A stretch of DNA of 64,000 bases. It comes from Cardiocondyla obscurior. Its lineage: Eukaryota; Arthropoda; Insecta; Hymenoptera; Formicidae. Positions 1-9,768 of this stretch are shown one piece after another; within the stretch, counting starts at the first letter, position 1, and each line of letters starts with the position of its first letter. Under the pieces are notes generated by a model. It searched no databases and was not told where the DNA came from. It worked only from the letters and a program-made list of their open reading frames with translations. Made by a program: the position numbers and the translations under genes. Location: assembly GCF_019399895.1 (NCBI RefSeq), contig NW_027228790.1, positions 346,001 to 410,000 of the forward strand, in the 5' to 3' direction.

Positions 1-4
1 ATTC

Positions 5-1270
5 ATGATAATAACGGATCACAAACCATTAACATGGTTATTCAACGTAAATGATCCAGGCTCAAGACTGATACGCTGGAGATTAAAATTAGAAGAATAC
101 ACATATCAGATAGTGCACAAAGACGGAAAGAAAAATACAAACGCTGATGCACTAAGTAGAAACCCGATCGAAGAAACCGAAATAAATAAAATAGAAAACG
201 AAACAAAAAAATATTCTGAAGAAGAAAAAATGGAAATATTAAAAGAATACCACGACTGTCCATTGGGAGGACACCAGGGTGTGAAACGTACAATAAATAG
301 AATAAAACTCAACCATAATCGGCCAGGCATGAACAAAGAAGTAGAAGAATACATCAGTAAATGCGAAAAATGCCAAAAGAACAAACTAAGCAGAAAAACG
401 AAAATGCCAATGGTAATAACCGACACGCCGGAAAAGCCATTCGAAAAATGCGCACTCGACATCGTAGGACCATTAACAGTAACAAACGCAGGAAATAAAT
501 ACATCCTAACATTTCAAGATGCCTTAACGAAATTTAGCAAGGCAATACCAGTAGCAAATCAAGAAGCAACAACCGTGGCGAAAGCATTCGCAACAAAAAT
601 AATTTTTGAAAATGGAATCCCAGAAAAAATACTAACAGATCAAGGAACAAACTTTGTAAGCGAAATGTTCAAAAACATATGTAAATTATTGAAAATCGAG
701 AAAATACAGACAACGGCGTATCATCCGGAAAGCAATGGGGCGCTAGAGAGATCACATCGAACTCTAGCAGAATACCTAAGACATTATATAAACGGAGACC
801 AAACCGATTGGGACGAGTGGGTACCGTATGCGATGTTTGCATATAATACGACACCGCACACAGCAACAGGGTACACACCGTTTGAATTAGTGTACGGGCA
901 CCAAGCCACACTGCCGACGGCACTGGCAACGGCACCAAGGAAAACGTACACATACGACGACTACGCGCAGGAACTAAGGGAACGATTACGCGCATCAAAT
1001 ACAATCGCGAAGGAACATTTAAAAGGAGAGAAAGAAAAATCGAAAACAAACTTCGATAAGAAAACAAGGGAAAGAAAATTTAAAATAGGAGACCAAGTTT
1101 TATTGCACGATGAAACAGTGAGAAGAGGAAGATCAAAGAAATTAGAAGCACAATGGATAGGGCCGTACACAGTAATAGAAAAGTGCGGAGAAGTAAATTA
1201 CAAAATAAAAGGAGGCAGAAGAAGCATAAGAGTGCATGCAAACAGGCTAAAGACTTTTGTAGAGCACTAA
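5..1270 (+). CDS. pol: Gypsy/errantivirus Pol, C-terminal part: RNase H end and integrase
   Basis: Open for 421 codons; the true N terminus is upstream of the window. Residues 1-53 are the end of RNase H: a TDHKPL motif near residue 4 and the ADALSRN motif ending at 53. Integrase follows, with a zinc-binding HHCC module (H83, H90, C120, C123) and a catalytic core D152, D212, E248 with D-59-D-35-E spacing. The C-terminal region is rich in Lys and Arg, ending with a GPYTVI segment typical of Gypsy integrase tails. Integrase inserts the element cDNA into host chromatin in the nucleus. All catalytic residues are intact and there is no frameshift. Stop at 1268-1270, just before a long A tract. Confidence 0.88.
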   Translation: MIITDHKPLTWLFNVNDPGSRLIRWRLKLEEYTYQIVHKDGKKNTNADALSRNPIEETEINKIENETKKYSEEEKMEILKEYHDCPLGGHQGVKRTINRIKLNHNRPGMNKEVEEYISKCEKCQKNKLSRKTKMPMVITDTPEKPFEKCALDIVGPLTVTNAGNKYILTFQDALTKFSKAIPVANQEATTVAKAFATKIIFENGIPEKILTDQGTNFVSEMFKNICKLLKIEKIQTTAYHPESNGALERSHRTLAEYLRHYINGDQTDWDEWVPYAMFAYNTTPHTATGYTPFELVYGHQATLPTALATAPRKTYTYDDYAQELRERLRASNTIAKEHLKGEKEKSKTNFDKKTRERKFKIGDQVLLHDETVRRGRSKKLEAQWIGPYTVIEKCGEVNYKIKGGRRSIRVHANRLKTFVEH

Positions 1271-1946
1271 TAACAAAAAAAAAAAAAAAAAAAAAAAAAA
1301 TTTGTACTCACCAGAATACATCGGATAGACAGCGCGATGTTCGCCGTCCGGCCGATCCTCCACAACAATTAAAAAATTAGGCACCAGGGTGGGACGGTAG
1401 GCCCGCGGCCGCACAGGAGACACCTCCCGCACCAAACAATCACGGCACCGAAGTGCCATGAATTCCCGCCGGCAGGTGGTACAAGCCACCCACCGACGGG
1501 AAGATTCCGCAGAGTCGAAAACAACATCAACGGACGAACTATAGAAAATAACAAAAAAAATAAGTGGAAAAACACAATAACGCTCGAAGAAATAAAGAAA
1601 AAAATCAAAAAACGTACGACATTATAAATTCTTTTCTCAAAAGAAAGACACTCAATGAAATAAGACGGCGAGAAGGCAACTGACGGACTGACGGAACGGA
1701 CAACGAGACCAAGAGACAAATCCGACGCGATATAAAAATGCATATAAAAATTTCGAGAAGTGCAACGCGAAACCGCGCGAACACAGCAGAGAAAAGTTAT
1801 AAAGACTTACCTCGTATCATAATACACAGTCGCTCCCACGAAGAACACACACACATAACAGATAACACACACGAAAAGAAATAAAAAATTAAAACCGCGA
1901 AAAAAGTCAATCTGAAAGAAAATCATCTTTCAGAACAATAATCACC
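1271..1946 (+). other. Pol-env interval with A tract and candidate env splice acceptor
   Basis: About 675 bases without a convincing ORF. It begins with an A run of roughly 26 bases at 1275-1300, whose length is probably uncertain in the assembly. Close to env there is a pyrimidine-rich stretch ending in CAG at 1926-1932. The env frame is open from 1893 but has no ATG before 1947 (the codon at 1947 is GTG). This fits the errantivirus pattern in which env is translated from a spliced subgenomic RNA whose first exon supplies the start codon and signal peptide. The splice assignment is inference. Confidence 0.5.
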
Positions 1947-3854
1947 GTGACGCTGGGCGCAAGCGACAAACCGCCGGAGATAAGCTCACCGTACACGGTA
2001 ACGCAGTTCGTACATGAACCCGGACTCTACTACGAAAACGTGGGACAATTGCAGCTATCAGACGCGTCGTGGAAATTAGTAATAATAACTAAAACACAGG
2101 AATTAAAAGCGCAATATGAAAAACTACAAGAACGGGTAAAAGACGGAGAAAAAGCGTGCGAAACATATAGCGGAGAATTACTTAAGGATAAATGTAAATA
2201 CTTAGCAGAAACAGTACAATCCCAAAACGAAAAATTAACAACAGCGATAGAATTATTAACGACATACGAAGCACAAAAAACAAAGCGAGGATTAGTAGAC
2301 GTAATAGGAACAATAAGTAAAAAACTATTCGGAACAATGGACGCGGACGACGAAAAAGTAATAAGCGAACAGTTAGAAATACTAACGAAAAGACAACAAA
2401 CATTACAACATGTAGCAAAAAATCAATTAAAAGTAATAAATAGTTCGATTGGTCACATACAGGAATTAGAGGAAACAATAAAATACCATGAGAAAGTTAT
2501 AACAAACGCGACGAAGCTATTAAGCAAAAAAGTAGACGGGGTAACGGGACAAGTAGAAATGACGGAACATTTCTACATATTAAGAATGCTAATAACAGAT
2601 TTATTAACAAACGTGCAAGAAACGATGGAATTCATAGCACAAACGAAATTGGGGATAAAAAACACGCGAATGTTACCGGTTAATAAAATAATAGAAGAAT
2701 TGAAAGAAGCAACCGCGCACTTCAAAGAAGGGACGTATTTCCCCTTCAGAATAAATACAAAAAATTGGAACGCGATAGAACAATATGCGGAAATAAGCGC
2801 ATATAGTGACGAGCAGATGATAGTCACGATAATAAGATTCCCGATAGTAGACGACGCAAGATACGAATTAAAAAGAGTAACGCCGTTTCCTGTATTGGAC
2901 AAATCGAACGAGAACATATTTAAAATAATAGAAATAGAAAATGAATACATAGCAGTAGATAGAGAAAACAATAATTACCTAACATTAAAAAGAGAAGATA
3001 TCAGGCAATGTGTAAATAACGATAATATATATATATGCGAACAAAGCATCCCGGTATACCATACCAAGGCAAGCGCACCGTGCGAGGTAAGAGCGATTAC
3101 CGAGCCAGCAAAAAAGCCGGACACGTGCGTAACGCGAGAAGTTGCATCACGGGCAACAGTATGGATAGCAGTAAGCGAACCACAAGAGTGGATATACTCC
3201 ACGACAAAGGAGCAAACTATAGAAATTCAATGTAGACATAGACCGAGTAAAAAATTAGAAATAAATAGAACAGGAATAGTAAAATTAAGAACTGCATGTA
3301 AACTTACAACAACAGAAATGACAATAAAAACAAGAAACACGATAGGAGAAAGTAAAATAGAACGACTCGTACCGACGTATAATTTAACAAACATAGAAAC
3401 AGAACAGGGCGAAAAAACCGACTCAATAATAAAGAAAATAGAAGAAATAAGCCGCGACAAGGTAATAAAAAACCCGAACGAATTAAATAAATTAGGGATA
3501 GAATTAAGTAGAATGGACAAGCAACTAGACGGAAATGTAATATTAACAAATAGAATAATCATGTATACAACGGGCACAAGCGCCACAATAATAGCTATAA
3601 TAGCGACTATAGTACTAGCAATAGTAATAGTAAAATTGTACAAAAAGAAAAAGAATAAAGTAACCGAACAAATAATCCTACCCAGCGAAATAAAAGAAGA
3701 AAAAGAAAGAAACGCCGAGTGTAAAAACACCACGACCGACGGTGATACAATTGTAAATAGAATAAGAAAACATATTGTAAGGAAGAAAAGATTGAGGTGT
3801 ATAAACACACTCAACCTTTTCTTCCCCCTAGGGGGGAGGGATGTTGTAACCTAA
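1947..3854 (+). CDS. env: Errantivirus envelope-like glycoprotein (baculovirus F / gypsy Env type)
   Basis: Open for about 635 codons. A basic K-T-K-R motif at residues 111-114 resembles a furin-type cleavage site, and it is followed by a Gly-rich amphipathic stretch like the fusion peptide of baculovirus F and gypsy Env proteins. Next come long coiled-coil-like segments (about 125-200). Cysteines cluster around 350-440. A hydrophobic membrane anchor lies at about 546-566 and a Lys-rich cytoplasmic tail follows. Family knowledge: such proteins mediate membrane fusion and, in gypsy and ZAM, transfer between somatic and germ cells. There is no signal peptide at the visible 5' end; it is presumably added by splicing (acceptor near 1932). 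The ORF overlaps the polypurine tract and ends 13 bases inside the LTR. No stop or frameshift is seen. Confidence 0.8.
   Translation: MTLGASDKPPEISSPYTVTQFVHEPGLYYENVGQLQLSDASWKLVIITKTQELKAQYEKLQERVKDGEKACETYSGELLKDKCKYLAETVQSQNEKLTTAIELLTTYEAQKTKRGLVDVIGTISKKLFGTMDADDEKVISEQLEILTKRQQTLQHVAKNQLKVINSSIGHIQELEETIKYHEKVITNATKLLSKKVDGVTGQVEMTEHFYILRMLITDLLTNVQETMEFIAQTKLGIKNTRMLPVNKIIEELKEATAHFKEGTYFPFRINTKNWNAIEQYAEISAYSDEQMIVTIIRFPIVDDARYELKRVTPFPVLDKSNENIFKIIEIENEYIAVDRENNNYLTLKREDIRQCVNNDNIYICEQSIPVYHTKASAPCEVRAITEPAKKPDTCVTREVASRATVWIAVSEPQEWIYSTTKEQTIEIQCRHRPSKKLEINRTGIVKLRTACKLTTTEMTIKTRNTIGESKIERLVPTYNLTNIETEQGEKTDSIIKKIEEISRDKVIKNPNELNKLGIELSRMDKQLDGNVILTNRIIMYTTGTSATIIAIIATIVLAIVIVKLYKKKKNKVTEQIILPSEIKEEKERNAECKNTTTDGDTIVNRIRKHIVRKKRLRCINTLNLFFPLGGRDVVT
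3826..3841 (+). other. Polypurine tract
   Basis: A CCCCTAGGGGGGAGGGA-type purine run abuts the LTR start TGTTGTAACC. It is the expected plus-strand primer site of a retroelement. A near-identical tract precedes the related LTR at 35896. Confidence 0.75.
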
Positions 3855-4370
3855 ACCCCGTTACAACACGAAACATGACGCAGGGCATTTCGGAATAAGT
3901 ATCTCGTAATTAAATAACCTCGGAGGATGCAAGATCAGCAAACCTCCTTAAGAAATTAAATAATAAAAGAAACACGTGCGAGAACTTATTGCCGAAATCG
4001 CTGAGGTTGCATTCGCCGAACTACCGAAGTTCGGCATTGCAACCCGAGGAGGCCAAGGCCCTGCGTCACTATTAAATAACCGCGGACCGTCACGGACGGG
4101 CAGTCGCATCATAGTCCGTACCGTAAACTGAGAGCGGTGATAACGAAAGTTCGGTCGCGTGCCAAGTAAGAAGAGACCTCGCGGAGACGAGGACGCGTGA
4201 CAACGCGAGGACGTGTGCCGAACCGACAGAAGGAAAACTTAGGGAGATAGAAAAGTGCAACAGTGTAATCAAATAAAACTCCTAATCTTTTATTTCAATA
4301 AATCAATTATTTCGCCCTCTCTCTCACGGATCCCGAAGAACGGACCCCGTGCACCGGCCCCGGTGCAACA
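3842..4370 (+). repeat. 3' LTR of the errantivirus-like element (529 bp)
   Basis: Begins TGTTGTAACC and ends GGTGCAACA (TG...CA). It is preceded directly by the polypurine tract and matches the solo LTR at 15584-16135 end to end. A polyadenylation signal AATAAA lies near 4297. An inverted-repeat hairpin at 4005-4044 is conserved in all three LTR types of this family in the window. The flank after the LTR is ACTG; the matching duplication would lie upstream of the window. Confidence 0.85.
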
Positions 4371-4959
4371 ACTGGTTTTATTATTTATAACATATATAGT
4401 GTAGTAAATATGTTTAAAACTAATCAATTTACTCTTGTAAATATTTCAACCACAGTTGATACGGATTCTGAGGAGGCAGGTAATATCCTATTAGAAAGCT
4501 TGTTGAAAGCTAACTAAATCGTAATATGTGGAATGAATATTAATAAGATTAAGCATGCGATCTTATCATATACTTTGTACAAAGTAGATTTATAAACCTT
4601 TTAATTGCTTAAACATCTTTATAATAATATTATTTTGCTGAAATAAATAAGAAATAAAAAATTTCTATATTAACAATTTATAAAGTGCAATATCTTGAAT
4701 TATCACATCGATACAATCATTATCTTGTTATTATTATTTTTTTTTTTTTTTTAATAATTTTCCTGTCTTTTTTAAATAATAGATTGCAAAAAAAAATTTT
4801 TCTATATTTTATAAAAAAGTAATATTTTTTAAAATCTAAAATAAATTTTTTATGCACTTTAATTTTTAATAACAATTTTTATGTGATAAACGTGTAATGT
4901 TATATAACTATTATTTTTCGTTATTGATTTAATATAAATTTTTATTTATGATCATATAG
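4371..4959 (+). other. AT-rich intron upstream of Itpr exons, with a possible 24-nt micro-exon
   Basis: Strongly A+T rich, with long T and A runs. The only gene-like signal is at 4456-4479: CCACAG before and GTAATA after a 24-base segment. It reads in the phase needed to join the exon at 4960 (Asp-Thr-Asp-Ser-Glu-Glu-Ala). It could be an alternatively used micro-exon of the receptor gene or chance. Otherwise I see nothing here. Confidence 0.35.
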
Positions 4960-6673
4960 CTGAAGGAGGCATTTTTAGATGCATTGGCGATATGGGCGCT
5001 GTGATGACGAATTTAACATTAGGACCAGCCGGTCAAGTTCTAGCTAGTTCTACTCCAAGACCAAAGCCATTAATGAAGAAGGAATATCCTTTGGTGATGG
5101 ACACAAAACTCAAGATAATCGAGATCTTGCAGTTTATTTTGGATGTCCGATTGGATTATAGAATCTCTTGTCTTTTGAGTATATTCAAACGGGAATTCGA
5201 TGAAACGGCATCGACAGTTGCGGAAAAAATGGGAGACGTTAATTTAGGACAAAAAACTATTGATTTAGAATCAATCGGTGCACAAGCAGAAGGAATATTT
5301 GGAAGCAGGTAATATTTGTTTGAATATAACACATGAGGATTGTATCTTATCAACGTGTTTAATTTTTTTATGTAGTAAGGAATGCGCAGCACTGGATTTA
5401 GATGGTCAAGGAGGAAGAACATTTTTACGCGTTTTATTACATCTGGCTATGCACGATTATCCGCCATTGGTTTCTGGAGCTTTACATTTATTATTTAGGC
5501 ACTTTAGCCAGCGGCAAGAAGTTTTACAAGCATTTAAACAGGTTAGACTTTTTTGGATATTAAATTTTCTCATAATCTAATTACGAGAACAATTATTAAA
5601 TAATACGAACTTGATTAACAGGTGCAGCTGTTGGTTTCGGATAGCGACGTAGAATCATACAAACAAATAAAAGCAGATTTAGATATTTTGCGCCAGTCTG
5701 TTGAAAAATCTGAACTTTGGGTGTATAAATCTAAGGCAACAGAGGAACATGGAACTAAAAAGAAAAAGAGTAAAGAAGAAGAAAATGAGGCGACTGCTCC
5801 TCGCAAAACACCTCTATTATCTACATTAGACAAACAAGGTTTTCGTCTTATTAATTATTTTATAAATTTATTTTATAAATTTATAATTTATTTTATAAAT
5901 TGTTTTATAAAAAATAAATACATAATTTCTCAAAGGATCTGTTACTGATTTGGATATTGGACCACCCTTACATCCCGAGCAAGCGGAAGAATATAAAAAA
6001 ATTCAGCAAATACTAGTAAGAATGAACAAATTATGCATTCAAAATCTACCAGGCGGTCAAGTAAAGGCACGCAAACATGAACAGAGACTCCTGCGCAATG
6101 TCGGAGTACATACCGTCGTTTTAGACTTATTACAAGTTCCATATGATGTCAAGGAGGATATTAGAATGAATGAATTAATGCGCTTGGCACATGATTTTTT
6201 GCAAAACTTTGTCTGTCTAATCAACAAAATCAAGTTCTTTTGCACAAGCAACTGGATCTGTTCTTAAATCCTGGCATAAGAGAAGCGCAGACAGTATGCA
6301 GTATTTTTCAAGATAACTCTGTACTTTGCAATGAAGTCGGTGCGAAAGTTATACAACATTTCGTACATTGCATAGAAACTCATGGAAAACATGTGCAATA
6401 TTTGAAATTTTTACAAACGATAGTAAAAGCTGAGAATCAATTTATTAGAAAATGTCAAGAAATGGTGATGCAAGAGGTGAGATATTCTTACATACACATA
6501 ATTTATACATACATAACTTTTGTAAGATATTGTCGTATATAATTTTCTTTTTATTAGTTGGTTCAAGCGGGAGAAGATGTTCTAATTTTTTACAATGATA
6601 GAGCTTCGTTTAATCATTTTGTGGAAATAATGCGATCTGAAAGACATCGAATGGATGAGAGCAGCCCTCTTCA
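4960..6673 (+). CDS. Itpr: Inositol 1,4,5-trisphosphate receptor, five internal exons
   Basis: Five exons with AG/GT borders: 4960-5308, 5376-5541, 5622-5838, 5936-6476 and 6558-6673. The reading phases join correctly (2 nt in, AG|T Ser, phase 0, G|GA Gly, phase 0). The protein matches the central regulatory (RIH/armadillo) part of IP3 receptors, with stretches such as LLSIFKREFDE, GGRTFLRVLLHLAMHDYPP and RHFSQRQEVLQAFKQV, and later AHDFLQNF, LDLFLNPGI and FVHCIETHGKHVQYLKFLQT. The product is the tetrameric ER calcium-release channel; this part couples ligand binding to the pore. Exon 4 is one base short near 6209 (a T run), which breaks the frame. With that base restored its length fits the phases on both sides, so I favour a sequencing error. 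Neither the preceding exons nor the following ones (TM and pore) are in the window; transposons flank both ends. Confidence 0.9.
6205..6215 (+). other. Single-base frameshift in Itpr exon 4
   Basis: After the conserved LQNF codons the run of T is one base too short. From there the receptor-like frame shifts by one, then reads uninterrupted to the splice donor at 6477. The exon is 541 bases and only a 542-base exon fits the phases of the neighbouring introns. It is either a homopolymer assembly error or a genuine null mutation. Confidence 0.75.
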
Positions 6674-6789
6674 GTAAGTTATTTCAATTTTTTGTAAAGT
6701 GGTGATTATTATCATATTTTACATAATATTTTATTAATATATTTGAATATTTCAAAGTATTAGACAAAGTATATGAAAATTGTAATATT
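6674..6789 (+). other. Start of Itpr intron, broken by inverted Gypsy DNA
   Basis: A GTAAGT donor at 6674 is followed by about 110 bases of AT-rich intron. Sequence becomes retrotransposon integrase (minus strand) near 6790 without an LTR or target duplication, so 6790 is a rearrangement breakpoint, not an insertion end. Confidence 0.65.
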
Positions 6790-7806
6790 CGGCAACCTTA
6801 AATCCCTGCCAAAACAAAGTTCCGCCGGAGAAAACTCAGTAATTTCATGCTTCGAAGACCTATAAGCTAACAGAAACATTGAAATCCAACGATTCCAATC
6901 TTTTTGATTTTCTAAAACAAATTTTGAAAGATATTCCAAAACTGTACGATGCTGACGCTCCACCTGCCCATCCGATTGCGGATGTAAAGCAGTAGTCTTA
7001 GTTTTCCTAACCCCCAAAAGATTCAATAACTCTTTCAAAAGGCCGAACTCAAAATTTCGTCCCTGATCCGTATGTATTTCCTCAGGAACTCCGAACCTCG
7101 AAATAATTTCTCTAACAAAAACCTCAGCTACCGTTTTCGCTCTAATATTCTTCACTGGAAATATTTCCACCCATTTAGAAAAACAATCCACAATTACCAA
7201 AAGAAACCTATTCCCAGAAGAAGATATAGGAAAAGGACCGAGAACGTCCATCTGTAATCTCTGAAATGGAAATCCAACATTGTAAATTTGCAAAGGAGAT
7301 TTTCCTTTGCCGGAAGGTCCTTTCTTTGAACAACAAACCGAACACGAACGACACCAATCTTCTACATCTTGTTTACAAGAAACCCAATAAAAACGCTTAC
7401 GAATTCTATCCAGAGTTTTGTTGATCCCGAAGTGCCCAACCGAAGGAGAATCATGGGCATCAGTCAGAACCTCTTTAACTCGTTTACGAGGAACCACTAA
7501 CTGGAACAGCACCTTCCTCAAATTCGGAGCTATCTACTTCTTATAAAGAATTCCGTCCTCCAAAACAAGGGAATTCCAATATGAATTAAGAGCTCTTCCC
7601 GTTGTATCTGAAGAAGAAAATCCCGAATGGGAAAGACGTTCCCCAGACTCCTTTGCCTGAATCAAAACATTCAGACTCGGATCTTCCCGCTGATCCTTTT
7701 TCCAAAGATCTAATTCTTCTGCTTGGAAGACTATTCGAGCCACAGTCTCACCTCCTTTGGAAAGACTTTTTTGCTTAACCTTAAAACAATACCGACAGTT
7801 TTCCAC
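6790..7806 (-). pseudogene. pol: Gypsy integrase (truncated, one stop)
   Basis: The minus-strand frame is open from 7806 to a TAG at 7536-7534, then continues in the same frame to the breakpoint near 6790. In the part after the stop, counting from 7521, the zinc module has H23, H30, C60 and C63. The catalytic triad is D92, D152 and E188 (D-59-D-35-E) and is intact. The protein reaches the conserved GRDLRLP segment and is then replaced by intronic sequence. The missing C-terminal region is partly present at 14073-14300 on the other strand; roughly 100 codons between the two pieces are not found. Confidence 0.8.
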
Positions 7807-7941
7807 TTCACAAAGTCGTCTCGATAAACCATCGGCATTCCCATGAGAAGTCCCCTTCCTGTAAGCAATTTCGAACTAAAATTGTTGTAACCTCTCTACC
7901 CAACGAGCTAACTGGCCCTCAAGTTTCTTAAAAAACAAAAG

Positions 7942-8262
7942 TCACCTTAAAGAAATATGACCTGTACGAATTAAAAATTTCTCTCCTAAAAGAAAATGAC
8001 GAAAAGATTTGACTGCATCAACGATGGCTAAAAGCTCGCGTCGAGTAACACAATAATTTCTTTCAGACTTAGACAAAACCCGACTGAAATACGCTATAAC
8101 TTTCTTCTCATCTCCTTGTTTCTGTGAAAGAACTGCCCCGATTTCTATTCCAGAAGCGTCAGTATCTAAAATAAACTGATCTTCCTCCTTCGGGAACGCT
8201 AACACTGGAGGAGAAGTTAAAGCCCGCTTCAAGGATTCAAAAGCCTTTTGACAGTCATCCGT
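7942..8262 (-). pseudogene. pol: Gypsy RNase H domain
   Basis: In frame with the RT after a TAG at 8265-8263. It carries LDTDASGIEIGAVLSQ, YFSRVLSKSERNY and TRRELLAIVDAVKSFRHFLLG, the usual RNase H blocks with Asp and Glu metal ligands. The usual TDH motif reads TGH, so one conserved Asp is lost. The frame fails at 7942, followed by about 130 bases of broken frame before the next pol segment. Confidence 0.75.
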
Positions 8263-9087
8263 CTAAGAAAATTTCACCAAATTTCCTGTCAAAGAATGAA
8301 GTGGTTTTGCTATTGAAGAAAAACCTTTCACGAATCTCCGATAATATGAGCAAATACCTAAGAAGCTTCTCAATTGCTTCTTCGTATGAGGAACTGGCCA
8401 ATCTATCACTGCCGCTACTTTCTCCTGATCAGTAGCTACCCCTTCTGAAGAAACTACATGACCCAAGTTCTTAATTTTCCTACTGAAAAGACCACACTTC
8501 CCCGGATTAATTTTTAAATTAAATTTTCTTAAACAAAGAAACACTTTATTAAGATTCTCCATAAGTCCTTCGAAACTCTTTCCGAAAACTATTACATTAT
8601 CTAAATACACAAAACAGCTCTTAGAAAGAAGCCCTTCCAAGACCCTTTCCATAAACCGTTCAAAAGTTGCCGGAGCATTTGTGAGACCAAAGGGCATGAC
8701 AGTGAATTGCCAAAGTCCCTTTCCTACGGAGAAAGCCGTTTTCTCCATGTCTCTTGGATCCATCCTGATTTGCCAATACCCACTCTTAAGATCAAGAGTA
8801 GCAAACCAGGAATTCCCAGCTAAGCGATCTAGAATATCATCTATCCTTGGAAGAGAAAAAGAATCTTGTACTGTAACCGCATTAACTTTCCTATAATCAA
8901 CGCAGAATCTAATTGTCCCGTCCTTCTTTTTGACTAAAACAGCTGGTGAAATCCAAGGACTTTGCGATTCCTCAATAACCCCACGATTTTTCATATCTTC
9001 GATAATTCCGTCAACCTCATCCCTCATTCGAAAAGGAACCCGACGAGGAACCTGTTTAATCGAAAGAGCGTCCGCTACATCGATCAT
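8263..9087 (-). pseudogene. pol: Gypsy reverse transcriptase with altered catalytic box (YLDN)
   Basis: 275 codons open on the minus strand covering RT blocks 1-7: KKKDGTIRFCVDYRKVN (about 53-69), WFATLDLKSGYWQI with the first catalytic Asp at 99, MPFGLTNAPATFERFM (131-146), and the catalytic box at 161-164, which reads Tyr-Leu-Asp-Asn instead of YxDD. The last Asp is a metal ligand, so the enzyme should be dead even if translated. LRSFLGICSYYRRFV marks the connection region. The frame ends in TAG at 8265-8263, just before RNase H. Confidence 0.85.
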
Positions 9088-9216
9088 ATGTCTTACTAGT
9101 TCGCAATTCTCTGCAACTATTTCTTCCGAAAATATTCCCTGGAATTCTCTAAAGAATGAAGACGCTACTTTCTTCTGCTCATCATTCAGTTCCTTTAAGC
9201 TTTCTTCAAAAAGCTT

Positions 9217-9600
9217 CTAAGGAAAAGAAGAATTCACCCCGGAAGTCTGTTTGATTCTGGCAACCTTCAAAGAATTCTGACAAGTACTAAAAGCTTCATC
9301 AAAGATTTTGGAAAAACCAACCTTCCCCAGAAAATCCGCCCCGAGAAGGCAATCATCCGAAATTTCTGCCACAAACATACTCATTTCAAGAGCAAACTTC
9401 CCTACTTCCATAGAAACTTTAGCTTTTCCCTTAATAGAAACATCTTCCCCTGTAAGATATCGAAATCTTAGCCCCTCTCTAAGCGATCGTAAACCTGAAT
9501 TCCCCTTTCCGAAAAACCTAGAACTCAAAATAGTAATATCAGAGCCCGTGTCAACTCGGAAATTACACTTCCTACCATTAATCTTTCCTGCAAAACAAAA
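9217..9600 (-). pseudogene. pol: Gypsy aspartic protease domain
   Basis: The minus strand reads FRVDTGSDITILSSRFFG near 9560-9505, with the DTG active-site triplet, and later DDCLLGADFLGKVGF, the conserved hydrophobic-Gly motif of retropepsins. The enzyme would cut Gag-Pol. It lies between gag and RT as expected. The end at 9217 is a stop, so it is not continuous with the RT frame at 9087. Confidence 0.7.
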
Positions 9601-9768
9601 ATCACGTGAAGAATAGCCGATTCTCCTGGAAAATAACTCCTTCGGGGCCCCCTTTTCTTTAGGCGACCTCCCCCCGAAAAGGTCGACTACCCCGAGTTTT
9701 CCTTACGGGTGAGGCACTGATTCTGGCTTCCCACAAAGCCAACACTCTCCTCGGGCCCTCCCCTTCGT

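Larger units (their letters stand above)
1..4370 (+). mobile_element. Errantivirus-like Gypsy provirus with env (5' part outside window)
   Basis: The stretch holds, in order, the end of RNase H, integrase, a non-coding interval, an env-like ORF, a polypurine tract and a 3' LTR. That is the 3' half of an insect endogenous retrovirus of the gypsy/ZAM (errantivirus) type. Integrase and env are both open, so this copy is young compared with the other elements in the window. The 5' LTR, gag, protease and RT lie upstream. A solo LTR of a close relative is at 15584-16135 and a more distant LTR plus env remnant sits in both palindrome arms (30406-31060, 35608-36265). Assignment rests on gene order and motifs; the subfamily is inferred. 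Confidence 0.85.

Noticed and set aside
4960..6673. Itpr block as a processed retrocopy
   Set aside because: Introns with GT/AG borders and consistent phases are present between exons.
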